A DNA stretch of 64,000 nucleotides from Aquisphaera giovannonii (GTDB lineage Bacteria > Planctomycetota > Planctomycetia > Isosphaerales > Isosphaeraceae), in NCBI RefSeq assembly GCF_008087625.1, contig NZ_CP042997.1, positions 9,362,001-9,426,000 on the forward strand. The letters are read 5' to 3'. Below the pieces are notes generated by a model that saw only the letters and a program-made list of their open reading frames with translations, was not told the origin of the DNA and made no database searches. The stretch's first letter is position 1, and each line of letters begins with the position of its first letter. This document shows positions 54,489 to 61,374 of this stretch, piece by piece. Position numbers and translations under genes: made by a program.

Positions 54489-55982
54489 ATGACTGTACGC
54501 ACCCGGTTCGCACCCAGCCCCACCGGCTATCTCCACATCGGCGGGGTGCGGACGGCCCTGTTCAACTGGCTATTGGCGCGCCACTCCGGCGGCCAGTTCC
54601 TCCTCCGGATCGACGACACCGACGCCGAGCGGCACGTCGAGGAGGCCACGAAGAAGATCCTCGACGGCTTCCGCTGGATCGGCATCGACTGGGACGAGGG
54701 GCCGGAAGTCGGCGGGATGTACGGGCCGTATTTCCAGTCCCAGCGCAAGGATAAGTACAAGGCCGCCGTCCAGGCCCTCATCGACGCCGGCCACGTCTAC
54801 CGGGACTACAGCACCGAGGCCGAGCGCGCCGCCGAGAAGTCCGCCGCGGAGAAGGCCAAGCGGGCCTACCGCTTCCGCCGCCTGCCCGCGACCGACGAGC
54901 AGCTCGCCCAGTACGAGAGGGAGGGCCGGCCCTATGCCCTCCGCTTCCAGGTGCCGACCGGCCGCACGCTGGTGCTCAACGACCTGATCAAGGGCGAGGT
55001 TTCGTTCTCGACCGACGAGATCGGCGACTTCGTGATCGTCCGCCCCGACGGCTCGCCGCTGTACAACTTCGCGACCGTCGTGGACGACGCCGACATGAAG
55101 ATCACCCACGTCGTCCGCGCCGAGGAGCACCTGTCCAACACCTTCCCCCAGCTCCTCGTCTTCGAGGCCCTGGGCGTCCCCCTGCCCGCCTTCGCCCACA
55201 TCCCGTACGTCGCGGAGCCCGGCTCCAAGACGAAGATGTCCAAGCGGAAGACCGAGGAGTACGAGAAGAAGGGCGTGCTCGTCTACCTCCACCAGTACAT
55301 CGAGCGCGGGTACCTGCCGGACGCGGTGCTCAACTACCTGTCGCGCCTCGGCTGGAGCTACGACGCTTCCCAGGAGATCTTCACCCGCGCCGAGCTCATC
55401 GAGAAGTTCACCCTCGACCGCGTGAACAGCGCGCCGGCCAGCCACGACCAGGACAAGCTCTTCTGGATCGAGGGCGAGTGGATGAAGACCCTCCCCATCG
55501 AGCAGAAGGTCGCCGGCGTGCTCCCGTTCCTCCGCGCCGAGGGGCTCCTCTCCGACCCCGACGGCGACGCCGACCGCGGCCGGATCGAGGCCGTGATCCT
55601 GGCCCTGGGCGACCGGCTCAAGGTCTTCTCCGACATCCTCAAGCTCGGCCGCTACTTCTTCACGAAGGAGCTGACGTACGACGTCGACGCGGTGAAGAAG
55701 CGGCTCCGCAAGGAGGGCGTGCCGCAGATGCTCCGCGAGCTCGACGAGGTCCTCGCCGGGGTGGAGCCCTACGACCTGGCCACGCTGGAGAAGGCCGTCC
55801 ACGAGTACGCCGAGCGCACCGGCCGGAAGATGGGCGACGTGGTCAACCCGCTCCGCGTGGCGACGACCGGCCAGGGCGTCGGCCCGGGCCTGTACGACTG
55901 CCTCTTCATCCTCGGCCGCGAGGCCTGCCGCGCCCGGATCGCCGGGACGATCGCCATGCTCGAGGCGGGCGGCCAGGGCTGA
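54489..55982 (+). CDS. gltX: Glutamate--tRNA ligase
   Basis: 497 residues. It is a class I synthetase: the H-I-G-H-like motif is in P-T-G-Y-L-H-I-G-G at the N terminus, and K-M-S-K-R-K lies near residue 250. Between them are the tRNA-acceptor insertion and D-G-S-P-L-Y-N-F-A-T-V-V-D-D. The C-terminal helical anticodon-binding domain ends normally, near A-C-R-A-R-I-A-G-T-I. It charges tRNA-Glu and perhaps, if non-discriminating, tRNA-Gln, which sequence alone does not decide. It is likely first gene of an operon with the PfkB kinase (69 bp on) and aat. Confidence 0.97.
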   Translation: MTVRTRFAPSPTGYLHIGGVRTALFNWLLARHSGGQFLLRIDDTDAERHVEEATKKILDGFRWIGIDWDEGPEVGGMYGPYFQSQRKDKYKAAVQALIDAGHVYRDYSTEAERAAEKSAAEKAKRAYRFRRLPATDEQLAQYEREGRPYALRFQVPTGRTLVLNDLIKGEVSFSTDEIGDFVIVRPDGSPLYNFATVVDDADMKITHVVRAEEHLSNTFPQLLVFEALGVPLPAFAHIPYVAEPGSKTKMSKRKTEEYEKKGVLVYLHQYIERGYLPDAVLNYLSRLGWSYDASQEIFTRAELIEKFTLDRVNSAPASHDQDKLFWIEGEWMKTLPIEQKVAGVLPFLRAEGLLSDPDGDADRGRIEAVILALGDRLKVFSDILKLGRYFFTKELTYDVDAVKKRLRKEGVPQMLRELDEVLAGVEPYDLATLEKAVHEYAERTGRKMGDVVNPLRVATTGQGVGPGLYDCLFILGREACRARIAGTIAMLEAGGQG

Positions 55983-56051
55983 ACGCCCCGCCCCACCCCG
56001 CGCCGCGACTTGCTCACGACTTGATTTGTACGACACCACCAGGAATCGCAC

Positions 56052-57020
56052 ATGCGGATCTTCGTCACGGGCTCGATTGCTTACGACTACATCATGGTGT
56101 TCCCGGGCAAGTTCCGGGACCACATCCTCGCGGACAAGATGCACGTCCTGAGCGTGTCGTTCCTGGTGGACTCGCTCCAGCGGCGGCGGGGCGGGACGGC
56201 GGCGAACATCGCGTACAACCTCGCCCTGCTCGGCGAGAGGCCGGTCCTCGTGGCCACCGTCGGCGAGGACTTCGGCGACTACCGCGCGCAGCTCGAGGCC
56301 GCCGGCGTGGACACCGCCGGGGCGAAGGTCGTCCCCGCCGAGACCACGGCCTCGTGCTTCGTGAACACCGACCTCCAGGACAACCAGATCATCGCCTTCT
56401 ACCCCGGCGCCATGGCGAAGGCCGCGACGGTCTCCCCGGCCGAGCTGGGCGCGGGCAAGGGTGACATGGTCATCATCGCCCCGAACGACCCGGCGGCCAT
56501 CGCCCGGTACGTCGAGGAGTGCACCGCGGCCGGCGTCCCGTACCTGTACGACCCGTCGATGCAGCTCCCCCGCCTCACCAAGGCCGACCTCGAGGCCGGC
56601 TGCAAGGGGGCGAAGATCCTCGCCGGCAACGACTACGAGTTCGGCATGATGGCCGAGAAGATGGAGATCCCCGAGGCCGACCTCCGGAAGCGGGTGCCGA
56701 TCACCGTCATGACCCGCGGCGAGGCCGGCTCCTTGATCACCGTGGACGGCCAGGAGCACGAGATCCCGCCGGCGAAGCCCGAGAAGGTCGAGGACCCCAC
56801 CGGCGCCGGCGACGCCTTCCGCGCGGGCTTCATGGCCGGCTACCGCCGCGGCTTCTCCTGGCCGGTCGTCGGCCGCCTCGCGGCGCTCACCGCCGTCTAC
56901 GCGATCGAGCACCGCGGCCCCCAGGAGCACTCCTACACGACCGACGAGTTCCTGGCCCGCTACAAGGCGAACTTCGGCGGCTCCGACGAGGCCGAGTCGC
57001 TGCGGTCGGCGAAGGGCTGA
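56052..57020 (+). CDS. PfkB-family carbohydrate/adenosine kinase
   Basis: 322 residues. PfkB signatures: the N-terminal R-R-R-G-G-T-A-A-N-I-A-Y-N-L (signature 1 region) and D-P-T-G-A-G-D-A-F-R-A-G-F (signature 2, catalytic Asp and anion hole). G-S-I-A-Y-D at the start and the lid region T-A-S-C-F-V-N-T-D agree with bacterial members annotated as adenosine kinase. The missing ribokinase-specific features also favour that. The substrate (adenosine or a sugar) is not proved. It lies 69 bp after gltX and 58 bp before aat on the same strand, with no hairpin in the gaps. Confidence 0.92.
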   Translation: MRIFVTGSIAYDYIMVFPGKFRDHILADKMHVLSVSFLVDSLQRRRGGTAANIAYNLALLGERPVLVATVGEDFGDYRAQLEAAGVDTAGAKVVPAETTASCFVNTDLQDNQIIAFYPGAMAKAATVSPAELGAGKGDMVIIAPNDPAAIARYVEECTAAGVPYLYDPSMQLPRLTKADLEAGCKGAKILAGNDYEFGMMAEKMEIPEADLRKRVPITVMTRGEAGSLITVDGQEHEIPPAKPEKVEDPTGAGDAFRAGFMAGYRRGFSWPVVGRLAALTAVYAIEHRGPQEHSYTTDEFLARYKANFGGSDEAESLRSAKG

Positions 57021-57078
57021 CGAGGCGACGGGGGAGAGACTTCGATCGGGTTCACGCGGGGCCCAAGCGGAGCGAGCC

Positions 57079-57747
57079 ATGCCGGTCTTCCGCCTCGGCC
57101 CCGAGCCGATCTTCCCGCCGCCGGCGCTCGCCGATCCCGAGGGGATCCTCGCGATCGGCGGCGACCTCGAGCCGGGGAGGCTGCTGGCCGCCTACCGCGA
57201 GGGCATCTTCCCCTGGTACGAGGCCGGCGGACCGATCCTCTGGTGGTCGCCGGATCCCCGGGCGGTCCTCTTCCTCGACGAGCTGAAGGTGAGCCGCCGC
57301 CTCGCCCGGACGATCCGCTCGGGGCGGTTCGAGACCCGCCACGACACCGCCTTCGCCGCCGTCATCCGGGCCTGCGCCGAGGCGTCGCGCCCCGGCGAGG
57401 ACGGCACCTGGATCACCGCCGAGATGCAGCGGGCCTACATCCGCCTGCACGAGCTCGGCCACGCGCACTCGACGGAGGCCTGGCGCGACGGGAAACTCGT
57501 GGGGGGCATCTACGGCGTCCGCGTGGGCCGCTGCTTCTGCGGCGAGTCCATGTTCCACGCCGAGACCGACGCCTCGAAGGTCGCCCTCGTCGCCCTCGTC
57601 GGGCGGCTCAAGGCCGAGGGCGTGACCATGATGGACTGCCAGGTCGCCAGCGGCCACATGCTCAGCCTGGGCGCCCGCGAGATCCCCCGCCGCCGGTTCC
57701 TCGAGGAGCTCGCCGCGGGGCTGCGGGCGGACGGATCCACGGAATGA
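57079..57747 (+). CDS. aat: Leucyl/phenylalanyl-tRNA--protein transferase
   Basis: 222 residues, normal length. Family landmarks: F-P-P-P-A-L-A-D-P-E-G-I-L-A-I-G-G-D-L near the N terminus, Y-R-E-G-I-F-P-W-Y, W-W-S-P-D-P-R-A-V-L, then G-T-W-I-T, G-H-A-H-S-T-E-A-W and G-E-S-M-F. The enzyme adds Leu or Phe to proteins with N-terminal Lys or Arg, marking them for ClpS-ClpAP degradation (N-degron pathway). Neither clpS nor clpA is in the window. Its start lies 58 bp after the PfkB kinase. Confidence 0.96.
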   Translation: MPVFRLGPEPIFPPPALADPEGILAIGGDLEPGRLLAAYREGIFPWYEAGGPILWWSPDPRAVLFLDELKVSRRLARTIRSGRFETRHDTAFAAVIRACAEASRPGEDGTWITAEMQRAYIRLHELGHAHSTEAWRDGKLVGGIYGVRVGRCFCGESMFHAETDASKVALVALVGRLKAEGVTMMDCQVASGHMLSLGAREIPRRRFLEELAAGLRADGSTE

Positions 57748-57791
57748 GGAAATCAGGAAATAAGAATGACAGGCAAAATTCAAGGAATACA

Positions 57792-58044
<253 letters not shown>

Positions 58045-58184
58045 GTGATTTTTTCGTTTGCTTACATCTTTCATTCCGTGGATCCTCCTTGCCGCCCGCG
58101 AGGCGGCGCGGGATCCTTGACTGGAGAGCGTCGCGGGTGGAGCCTCCGCGGCCGGTGGCCCCGAGGTCGAGGAGCGAGCCCAGC

Positions 58185-58640
58185 ATGTCCCGCCGGAGCC
58201 GGATCATCCTGGTGGCCGTCGTGCTCGCCCTGGCCGTCGGGGGCGAGGTCGCGGTGCGGTACGCCCGGGGAGCGCGGGGGAACGTCCAGGTCGTCAACGC
58301 GGGGGCGGAGCCCCTCGAGGGCCTGGTCGTCGCCTTCGGCGGCGGCAAGGTGGCCGTCGGCCGGCTCCCGGCCGGCGACTCGGCCCGGATCCGCCTCGAG
58401 GGCGATTCGCCCGGGCCGATCGAGCTGGAATTCGCCCAGCGGGGCAACCCTCTGAACAGCCTGCGGGTCGAGGACTACGACCCCCGCGAGTCGAACGGCA
58501 AGGGCGTCCGGACGGTCATCGAGATCCGCCCGGGCGAGGTCTCGAAGTACATGGAGGACGACGACACTCTCACCCCGGCGGGCCGGATCCGCGACCGCAT
58601 CCTCGAGTGGTTCGGGATCGAGCACGGCCTCGCCCCCTGA
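58185..58640 (+). CDS. Membrane-anchored small hypothetical protein
   Basis: 151 residues; AGGAG lies 10 bp before the ATG. One N-terminal hydrophobic helix (I-I-L-V-A-V-V-L-A-L-A-V-G-G) after basic residues is a signal anchor. The outer part is a beta-rich domain of about 110 residues (V-Q-V-V-N-A-G-A-E-P-L-E-G-L-V-V-A-F) followed by an acidic segment, R-V-E-D-Y-D-P-R-E. The fold is unknown; the hydrophobic/acidic alternation suggests an immunoglobulin-like sandwich, but this is a guess. It is followed by thpR after 58 bp on the same strand. Confidence 0.7.
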   Translation: MSRRSRIILVAVVLALAVGGEVAVRYARGARGNVQVVNAGAEPLEGLVVAFGGGKVAVGRLPAGDSARIRLEGDSPGPIELEFAQRGNPLNSLRVEDYDPRESNGKGVRTVIEIRPGEVSKYMEDDDTLTPAGRIRDRILEWFGIEHGLAP

Positions 58641-58698
58641 CTGCGTCCCCTTCGGTCCCCCGTCATCCCGATCGCAGCCACCCTCGAAGGCCACCCCG

Positions 58699-59316
58699 AT
58701 GCCCAAGAGCACCCGCACGTTCGTCGCCATCGCCCTGCCCCCGCCGGCTGCCTCCCGGCTCAGGCGGCTCCAGGAGGAGCTCGCGCCGGCCTTCCCCGCG
58801 GCGCGGTGGTCGCCCGGCGAGGCGTTCCACCTGACCCTCGCCTTCCTCGGCGACGTCCTCGACTCCGACCTGCACGCCGTCTGCCGCCGGGTCGCCGAGG
58901 CCGCCGCCCCGCTCCGGCCCTTCGAGCTGTCCCTGGAGGGGGTCGGGGTCTTCCCCGACCCGAGGCGCCCCCGCGTCATCTGGGCCGGGCTGACCGCCCC
59001 GGACCTCGCCCCGCTCCAGGCCGCGCAGCGGGCCGTCGCGGAGGCCTGCAAGGCGGCCGGCTATCGCCCCGACGACCGCTTCACGCCCCACGTCACCCTG
59101 GGCCGGATCCGCCAGGACCGCCGCCGGCCCCGCCCGGCCCCCGCGGATGCCGCCCCGGCCGACGACCCGACCGCGCCGTTCCGGGGCTGGACCGGGGGCT
59201 CATTCCGCGCCTCGTCGGTCGTCACCTTCAGCTCCACGCTCGACCCCGAAGGCCCCGTCTACACGCCCCTTGCGACGGCCCCGTTCGCCGGGAAGAAAAT
59301 CGACGCATCGCCTTGA
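58699..59316 (+). CDS. thpR: RNA 2',3'-cyclic phosphodiesterase (2H family)
   Basis: 205 residues. The N-terminal R-T-F-V-A-I-A-L-P fits the 2H fold. The two catalytic H-x-T-x motifs are H-L-T-L at about residue 49 and H-V-T-L at about 132. The spacing and the intervening G-V-G-V-F-P match ThpR (LigT). Such enzymes open 2',3'-cyclic phosphates of RNA to 2'-phosphates. A Pro/Arg/Asp-rich insertion after the second motif is longer than usual. The stop codon overlaps the -35 box of the recA promoter, so the two genes are probably separate units. Confidence 0.93.
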   Translation: MPKSTRTFVAIALPPPAASRLRRLQEELAPAFPAARWSPGEAFHLTLAFLGDVLDSDLHAVCRRVAEAAAPLRPFELSLEGVGVFPDPRRPRVIWAGLTAPDLAPLQAAQRAVAEACKAAGYRPDDRFTPHVTLGRIRQDRRRPRPAPADAAPADDPTAPFRGWTGGSFRASSVVTFSSTLDPEGPVYTPLATAPFAGKKIDASP

Positions 59317-59341
59317 CTGCCCTGGACATCCATGTTATATT
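59313..59341 (+). promoter_or_regulatory. Strong sigma-70 promoter of recA
   Basis: TTGACT (59313-59318), an exact 17-bp spacer and TATATT (59336-59341): five of six matches in both boxes. It overlaps the thpR stop and lies 50 bp before the recA start. Confidence 0.85.
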
Positions 59342-59343
59342 AG

Positions 59344-59365
59344 TGTTCGTAAGAACAGTAGTTCG
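59344..59365. promoter_or_regulatory. Candidate LexA/SOS operator of recA
   Basis: Two overlapping inverted repeats: TGTTC-GTAA-GAACA at 59344-59357 and GAAC-AGTA-GTTC at 59353-59364. The second has the GAAC-N4-GTTC layout of Gram-positive-type LexA boxes. They cover the expected transcription start of the recA promoter, the usual place for LexA repression. Confidence 0.7.
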
Positions 59366-59390
59366 ATGGGACACTGAGAGGAGAGTCGAC

Positions 59391-60476
59391 GTGGCCAAGC
59401 GACAAGCGACGCAAGAGGCCAAGCCGGCCGCGCAGACGGCCGAGACGAAGGCGCTGAACAACGCGATCAGCCAGATCGAGAAGGCCTTCGGCGCCGGGTC
59501 GATCATGAAGCTCGGGGAGGGGAGCCACCTCGAGGTGGAGGGGGTCTCGACGGGGGCGCTGTCGCTGGACCTGGCGCTGGGGGGCAAGGGGCTGCCCCGG
59601 GGCCGGATCGTGGAGCTGTTCGGGCCGGAGTCGAGCGGCAAGACGACGATCGCGCTGCACGCGGTGGCCAACGCGCAGCGGAACGGGGGCGTGGCGGCGT
59701 TCATCGACGCGGAGCACGCGCTGGATCCCTCGTGGTGCAAGCGGCTGGGCGTGGACATCGAGTCGCTCCTGGTCAGCCAGCCGGGCAGCGCCGAGGAGGC
59801 GCTCCAGATCGCCGAGATGCTGGTGATGTCCAACGCGGTGGACATCGTCGTGGTCGACTCGGTGGCGGCCCTGGTGCCCAAGGCGGAGATCGAGGGCGAG
59901 ATCGGCGACAGCCACGTCGGCCTCCAGGCCCGGCTGATGTCGCAGGCGCTGCGGAAGCTGACCGGCGGCGTCTCGCGGTCGAAGTGCGTGCTGATCTTCA
60001 TCAACCAGATCCGCGAGAAGATCGGCGTGATGTTCGGCAGCCCGGAGACGACGCCCGGCGGCCGGGCCTTGAAGTTCTACAGCTCGTGCCGGATCGACGT
60101 CCGCCGGATCGGCCCGGTGAAGGACGGCGAGGAGGTGACCGGGTCGCGGGTGAAGGTCAAGGTCGTCAAGAACAAGGTCGCCCCGCCGTTCCGGGTCTGC
60201 GAGTTCGACATGATGTACAGCCACGGCATCTCCCGCGAGGGGGACCTGCTGGACCTGGCGCTCGCCGACAAGCTCGTGGAGAAGTCGGGCTCCTGGTTCA
60301 ACTTCGGCGACCTCCGCCTGGGCCAGGGCCGCGAGAACGCCAAGCAGTACCTCCGCGACAACCCCGAGCTGGCCGACCAGATCTCCGCCCAGGTCATCGC
60401 CAACCGCCAGGGCCACGTCGACACCTTCCTCGCCAACGGCGCGGCCGACGACGGCGAGCCGGACGAGGAAGAGTGA
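59391..60476 (+). CDS. recA: Recombinase RecA
   Basis: 361 residues from GTG at 59391, with GAGAGGAGAG upstream. RecA core: Walker A in G-P-E-S-S-G-K-T-T, Walker B around [12 protein letters not shown]1/L2 DNA loops near [12 protein letters not shown] and [15 protein letters not shown]. The acidic C-terminal tail (D-D-G-E-P-D-E-E-E) tunes DNA binding. It drives strand exchange and LexA autocleavage. It is monocistronic, with no recX next to it, and its operator suggests SOS control. Confidence 0.98.
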   Translation: MAKRQATQEAKPAAQTAETKALNNAISQIEKAFGAGSIMKLGEGSHLEVEGVSTGALSLDLALGGKGLPRGRIVELFGPESSGKTTIALHAVANAQRNGGVAAFIDAEHALDPSWCKRLGVDIESLLVSQPGSAEEALQIAEMLVMSNAVDIVVVDSVAALVPKAEIEGEIGDSHVGLQARLMSQALRKLTGGVSRSKCVLIFINQIREKIGVMFGSPETTPGGRALKFYSSCRIDVRRIGPVKDGEEVTGSRVKVKVVKNKVAPPFRVCEFDMMYSHGISREGDLLDLALADKLVEKSGSWFNFGDLRLGQGRENAKQYLRDNPELADQISAQVIANRQGHVDTFLANGAADDGEPDEEE

Positions 60477-60618
60477 TCGCGACATCCGGAGGCATCGCCC
60501 GGCGGGGGCCGTCGCGGATGGCCCCCGGCCCGTCGCCGAGGAGGGCTCCCGCGCGTTGCAGTCCAAGATCGCCGCGGCCGGCGGGGCGTGGGGCCGGCCC
60601 CGCCGACGTCATGGGCTA

Positions 60619-60639
60619 CCCGCGGGGAATGCCCGCGGG
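60619..60639 (+). terminator. Possible recA terminator hairpin
   Basis: Two CCCGCGGG octamers separated by 5 bases, about 140 bp past the recA stop. No T-run follows, so this is weak evidence. Confidence 0.3.
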
Positions 60640-60705
60640 CTAGAATGCTCCGTCGGGGCCGGGTCTTGACGATCATCGTGCGCGGGATCGGACGGGGCGG
60701 AATCG

Positions 60706-61308
60706 ATGGCGGACGGGGACGCCCGGACGACGGTCCTGGTCAACTTGCTCGACCGCATGAGGGCCGGCGACCGGGCGGCGGTCGACGAGCTGGTCCGGGC
60801 CTTCCAGCGCCGGCTCGCGCACCTCGCGCGGAAGATGCTGCGTCGCTATCCCGGCGTCGAGCGGTGGGTGGAGGATGACGACGTCCTCCAGGCATCGCTC
60901 GTCCGGCTGCTGCGGGCGCTCGAATCGGTGCGTCCGGCATCCACGTCGGCCTTCTTCGGGCTGGCCGCCGAGCAGATGCGCCGGGAGCTGCTGGACCTGG
61001 CCCGCCATTTCTTCGGTCCGCAGGGGATCGGGGCCAACCACGCGAGCCGGGCCGGGCCCGACGAGGTCCGGTGTGGGGCCGACGTGCCGGACCCTCGCGA
61101 CGGCCTCGACGGGGACCTCGATCGCTGGACCCGCTTCCACGAGGAGGTCGCGAAGCTGCCCGCCGAGGATCGGGCGGTCGTCGACCTCCTTTATTACCAC
61201 GGCTGGAAGCAGGCCGAGGCCGCGGAGCTGCTCGGCGTCCACGCGAAGACCGTGCGGCGACGCTGGGAGGCCGTCCTGATCAACCTGCACGGCATCCTGA
61301 AGGACTGA
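60706..61308 (+). CDS. ECF-type RNA polymerase sigma factor
   Basis: 200 residues. Region 2 includes V-E-D-D-D-V-L-Q-A-S-L-V-R-L-L and an F-F-G-L-A-A-E-Q-M-R-R-E-L-L-D helix. Region 4 has L-L-Y-Y-H-G-W-K-Q-A-E-A-A-E-L-L-G-V and T-V-R-R-R-W. It is the third ECF factor in the window that directly precedes a Ser/Thr kinase gene (66 bp gap, same strand). The region-2/region-4 linker holds an acidic P-D-P-R-D-G-L-D-G-D-L-D. Confidence 0.92.
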   Translation: MADGDARTTVLVNLLDRMRAGDRAAVDELVRAFQRRLAHLARKMLRRYPGVERWVEDDDVLQASLVRLLRALESVRPASTSAFFGLAAEQMRRELLDLARHFFGPQGIGANHASRAGPDEVRCGADVPDPRDGLDGDLDRWTRFHEEVAKLPAEDRAVVDLLYYHGWKQAEAAELLGVHAKTVRRRWEAVLINLHGILKD

Positions 61309-61374
61309 CGCAACGGCCGCGGGGCCGTCGCGGCCCGGCCCGGCCGGTCGAGGGGCGGAACCCAGGGGGCACGC

